Assembly: GCA_937916485.1 (NCBI GenBank) | Contig: CALFSV010000044.1 | Coordinates: 1-64,000, forward strand | DNA from: an uncultured Paracoccaceae bacterium | GTDB lineage: Bacteria > Pseudomonadota > Alphaproteobacteria > Rhodobacterales > Rhodobacteraceae | Direction: 5' to 3' | DNA: 64,000 nt | Translations under genes and position numbers: made by a program | Shown here: piece after piece, positions 61,758 to 64,000 of the stretch | How positions within the stretch are numbered: position 1 is the stretch's first letter | Layout: every line of letters starts with the position of its first letter | Notes under the pieces: generated by a model | What the model was told of the DNA's origin: nothing | The model's input: only the letters and a program-made list of their open reading frames with translations | Database searches by the model: none

Positions 61758-62525
61758 TTAACGGGGGGCCATGCGAATTGCCCCGTCAAGGCGGATGACC
61801 TCGCCGTTGAGCATCGGGTTGTCGATGATGTGACAGACGAGGGCGGCATATTCAGAGGGATCGCCCAGCCGCGAGGGAAACGGCACCTGCTGGCCCAGCG
61901 ATGTCTGCACCTCGGGGGGCAGGCTCTCGAGCAAAGGGGTGAGAAACAACCCCGGCGCGATGGCGCAGACCCGGATGCCCTTGTCGGCCAGATCGCGGGC
62001 CATCGGCAGGGTCATTGAGACGATGCCCCCCTTGGAGGCCGCATAGGCGATCTGCCCGACCTGCCCGTCGTAGGCCGCGACAGAGGCTGTGCTGATGATG
62101 ACGCCCCTTGCATCATCCGGGCCAACCCCGTCCGCGGCAGCCATCAGGCGGGCGGCCTGCGACGCGCAGTTAAAGCTGCCGATCAGGTTCACCCGGATCG
62201 TCCGTTCAAACACCTCCGGATCATGCGCCTCGCCGCGTGACACGGTCTTGGCCGCCGGGCCGATGCCTGCGCAATTGACCAGAACCCGCAAAGGACCACT
62301 TTTGGACATCGCGGCGGTCAGGCCCGCCCGGACGCTTTCGGGGTCCGACACATCAACGGTATGGAAGGTGCCGCCGATGGCTGCGGCATGGGCCTCGCCC
62401 GCCTCGACATTGCGGTCAAAGATCGCCACATGCAGGCCCCGGTCGGCAAGGGCGCGGGCCGTTGCGGCCCCAAGGCCCGAGGCCCCTCCGGTCACGACGG
62501 CGACGGCATCGGTTGCAATGGTCAT
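61758..62525 (-). CDS. SDR, 3-hydroxyacyl-CoA dehydrogenase type 2 (HSD10)-like
   Basis: The 255-residue SDR has TGGASGLG (11-18), NCAGI, the active-site Ser in ISTASVAAYDGQVGQ and YAASKGG. The C-terminal blocks IAPGLFLTPLL, VPFPSRLGDPSEYA and LNGEVIRLDGAIRM are the hallmarks of HSD17B10-type 3-hydroxyacyl-CoA dehydrogenases. It would oxidise the product of the crotonase. It is 12 bases after the marR stop on the same strand. Confidence 0.88.
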   Translation of the reverse strand: MTIATDAVAVVTGGASGLGAATARALADRGLHVAIFDRNVEAGEAHAAAIGGTFHTVDVSDPESVRAGLTAAMSKSGPLRVLVNCAGIGPAAKTVSRGEAHDPEVFERTIRVNLIGSFNCASQAARLMAAADGVGPDDARGVIISTASVAAYDGQVGQIAYAASKGGIVSMTLPMARDLADKGIRVCAIAPGLFLTPLLESLPPEVQTSLGQQVPFPSRLGDPSEYAALVCHIIDNPMLNGEVIRLDGAIRMAPR

Positions 62526-62537
62526 GATCGGGTGGTC

Positions 62538-63050
62538 CTATTCTGCGGTTCGGCGGATCTTGCGCAGGATGGCCAGCAATTGGTCGCGTTCCTGCGGTGT
62601 GACCATGTCAAAGAACGCCTCTTCGTGGCGGTGCACCGTGGCAAGCGCGCGGGCATAGGTCTCGCGGCCGGCGTCGGTGGGATGCAGGGCCTGCACCCGG
62701 CGGTCCCCGGGCACGGCAACACGCTGCACAAGGTGCCGCTGTTCCAACTGGTCAACGATGGCCACAAGGCCGGACCGTTCAATGCCAAGCTGGCGGGCAA
62801 GGTCGCTTTGGCTGATGCCTGGATGCTCTACCGTGACCGAGAGGGCGGAAAAGACCCGGGCGGATAGGTCGTCGGCCGCCAGCGCCTCGCGGAAGTCCAT
62901 CTGCAACAGGATATACACCCGTTTGAGGTTGTAGCCGATCAGCTGGTCAAGGCTGTTGTCCCCGACGTCAACCCCGGCTTCCTCCACTAACGCTGCTGCG
63001 GACGAGGTGTCAGGCTCTGCCGTTGCCGCGTTGGATGCCGTCCTCGCCAT
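62538..63050 (-). CDS. MarR-family transcriptional regulator
   Basis: ATG 63050, behind GGAGGA, gives 170 residues with a winged helix (SQSDLARQLGIERSGLVAIVDQLE) and the wing RVAVPGDRRVQALHPTDAG. An N-terminal Ala/Ser-rich tail of about 30 residues precedes it. MarR proteins of this sort (such as CouR) repress phenylpropanoid-CoA genes and are released by the CoA thioester. A 15-base near-perfect palindrome lies in its promoter. It leads the marR-SDR unit and is divergent from the acyl-CoA dehydrogenase. Confidence 0.87.
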   Translation of the reverse strand: MARTASNAATAEPDTSSAAALVEEAGVDVGDNSLDQLIGYNLKRVYILLQMDFREALAADDLSARVFSALSVTVEHPGISQSDLARQLGIERSGLVAIVDQLEQRHLVQRVAVPGDRRVQALHPTDAGRETYARALATVHRHEEAFFDMVTPQERDQLLAILRKIRRTAE

Positions 63051-63102
63051 GTCGTCCTCCCGCACACCCGGCCACAGTGAGCAAATTCATTATGCCGGGA
63101 TT

Positions 63103-63117
63103 GTTTAGCTGCTAAAC
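63103..63117. promoter_or_regulatory. Candidate MarR operator GTTTAGC-T-GCTAAAC
   Basis: Two 7-base arms (63103-63109, 63111-63117) flank one central base. It lies in the divergent gap, 53 bases before marR and 129 bases before the acyl-CoA dehydrogenase. Size and symmetry suit a MarR dimer. Confidence 0.7.
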
Positions 63118-63245
63118 TGTTATACAAATCAGCAGCGAAAAGTCCACGTTTCTTCTTTGCTTGGGCGGACCTGTCCCGGTGCGCAGGCCACCCTTGCCTT
63201 GTCCGGTCAGATGACCACCCTCGCCAGGTCAAGGAGGCTTTGACC

Positions 63246-64000
63246 ATGATCCCGTTTGCCGCCCCGCTTGGGGATATTGAAGCGGCGCTAGGGCGTGCCA
63301 CGGACGGGCAGGACCTGCCCGATTGGGACGGTGACCTGGCCCGCGACGTCCTTGGCCATTTCGCGACCTTCGCCGAAGGCGTGCTGGCACCCCTCGACGA
63401 GATCGGCGACCGGCAGGGCTGCCGGATCGAGGGGGGGCGGGTCCGTACCCCAGATGGATTTCCCGCCGCCTATGCGGCCTACGCCCGCGACGGCTGGCCC
63501 GGGCTGACCCTGCCCGAGGCCTTTGGGGGGCAGGCCCTGTCGCCGTTGATCGGCGCGAGTGTGACCGAGGTTTTTGCCGGGGCGAATTTGTCGTTGCAGA
63601 TGGTGACCGGGCTGGTCGCAGGGGCGGCCCGCACGATCCTTGCCTTTGGCAGTCCCGACCAACAAGCGCGCTGGCTGCCCCGTCTGGCCTCTGGCGACAT
63701 CCTCAACACCATGTGCCTGACCGAACCGGGGGCGGGGTCGGATCTGTCCCGTATTCGGACCCGGACAAGGATGGACGGCACGGCCTGGCGGATCGACGGG
63801 GAAAAGACCTTTATCTCGGGCGGAGATCAGGACCTGACCAAGGACATCCTGCACCTCGTCCTTGCCCGGACGGGCGACGAGGCCGGGGTCAGGGGGCTAA
63901 GCCTGTTCCTGTGCCCATCCCAAATCGGCCAAGGGCGTAATGCGGTAAGGGTGACCCGGATCGAGGACAAGATGGGGCTTCATGCCTCGCCCACATGCCA
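63246..64000 (+). CDS. Acyl-CoA dehydrogenase (partial, runs off the window)
   Basis: ATG 63246, eight bases after AAGGAGG, opens a frame still open at the window end (251 codons). It shows the acyl-CoA dehydrogenase N-terminal and middle domains: WPGLTLPEAFGG, CLTEPGAGSDL (FAD-contacting block) and EDKMGLHASPTC. The early sequence has an extra N-terminal helix region, as in the 560-600 residue branch (DmdC/FadE5-like). It would start the side-chain oxidation completed by the crotonase and HSD10-type genes. Confidence 0.88.
   Translation, partial: MIPFAAPLGDIEAALGRATDGQDLPDWDGDLARDVLGHFATFAEGVLAPLDEIGDRQGCRIEGGRVRTPDGFPAAYAAYARDGWPGLTLPEAFGGQALSPLIGASVTEVFAGANLSLQMVTGLVAGAARTILAFGSPDQQARWLPRLASGDILNTMCLTEPGAGSDLSRIRTRTRMDGTAWRIDGEKTFISGGDQDLTKDILHLVLARTGDEAGVRGLSLFLCPSQIGQGRNAVRVTRIEDKMGLHASPTC

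Overview
The window is about 64 kb of GC-rich DNA with tightly packed genes and many 1-8 base start/stop overlaps. It looks like an alphaproteobacterium of the Rhodobacteraceae (Roseobacter/Paracoccus-like). The support is: an imuA-imuB-dnaE2 mutasome behind an alphaproteobacterial GTTC-N7-GTTC LexA box; an Anbu proteasome-homologue operon; several TRAP transporters; a pobA-pcaCHG operon with a divergent PcaQ-type LysR gene; and a GC-hairpin/GGGATATTT intergenic repeat that I associate with this family. The first 600 bases have visibly lower GC and hold a truncated DUF3800 gene.

Layout. (1) 0.6-23.3 kb is an acid-sugar/polyol catabolic region. It holds the four activities of the tetronate route (LtnD-, OtnI-, OtnK- and OtnC-like), two mandelate-racemase/enolase-superfamily enzymes, a split transketolase, an SDR, a SAF-domain oxidoreductase, a TRAP transporter, a PhyH dioxygenase, two Gfo/Idh oxidoreductases, a TtuC-like dehydrogenase and a DMT permease. 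Two FadR-type GntR regulators and one LysR regulator lie among them. Five copies of the palindrome GGTATACC sit in front of ltnD, between gntR and the TRAP operon (two copies), before the ttuC-like operon and before the second gntR. This points to one shared regulon. (2) 23.4-29.6 kb holds a frameshifted cardiolipin synthase, a metallophosphatase and the operon ATP-grasp / alpha-E / transglutaminase / Anbu. (3) 29.6-36.2 kb is the SOS mutasome operon. (4) 36.2-39.3 kb is a periplasmic pair: a MauG-like di-haem peroxidase and an FG-GAP/ASPIC (CRTAC1) protein. (5) 39.3-46.9 kb is a xylose operon (ROK repressor divergent from xylFHGBA). (6) 47.0-49.2 kb is a GGDEF-EAL protein. (7) 49.4-53.9 kb is a flavin reductase / aldo-keto reductase / SsuD-like monooxygenase operon divergent from a GntR regulator and a Gfo/Idh protein. 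This matches the core of the sulfoquinovose monooxygenase (sulfo-SMO) pathway and is the most interesting cluster here. (8) 53.9-57.8 kb is pobA-pcaCHG with its LysR gene. (9) 57.9-64.0 kb is a CoA-ester side-chain cluster (crotonase, second TRAP transporter, HSD10-type SDR, MarR, acyl-CoA dehydrogenase cut by the window end), plausibly feeding aromatic acids to pobA/pca.

How it works together: the strain is equipped to import and degrade plant- and algae-derived acid sugars, xylose, possibly plant sulfolipid sugar, and lignin-type aromatics. Each module carries its own regulator and candidate operator. In all three transport operons a strong hairpin lies directly after the binding-protein gene, which would give more binding protein than permease. 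Functions are assigned from motifs and gene context read by eye; no database search was possible.
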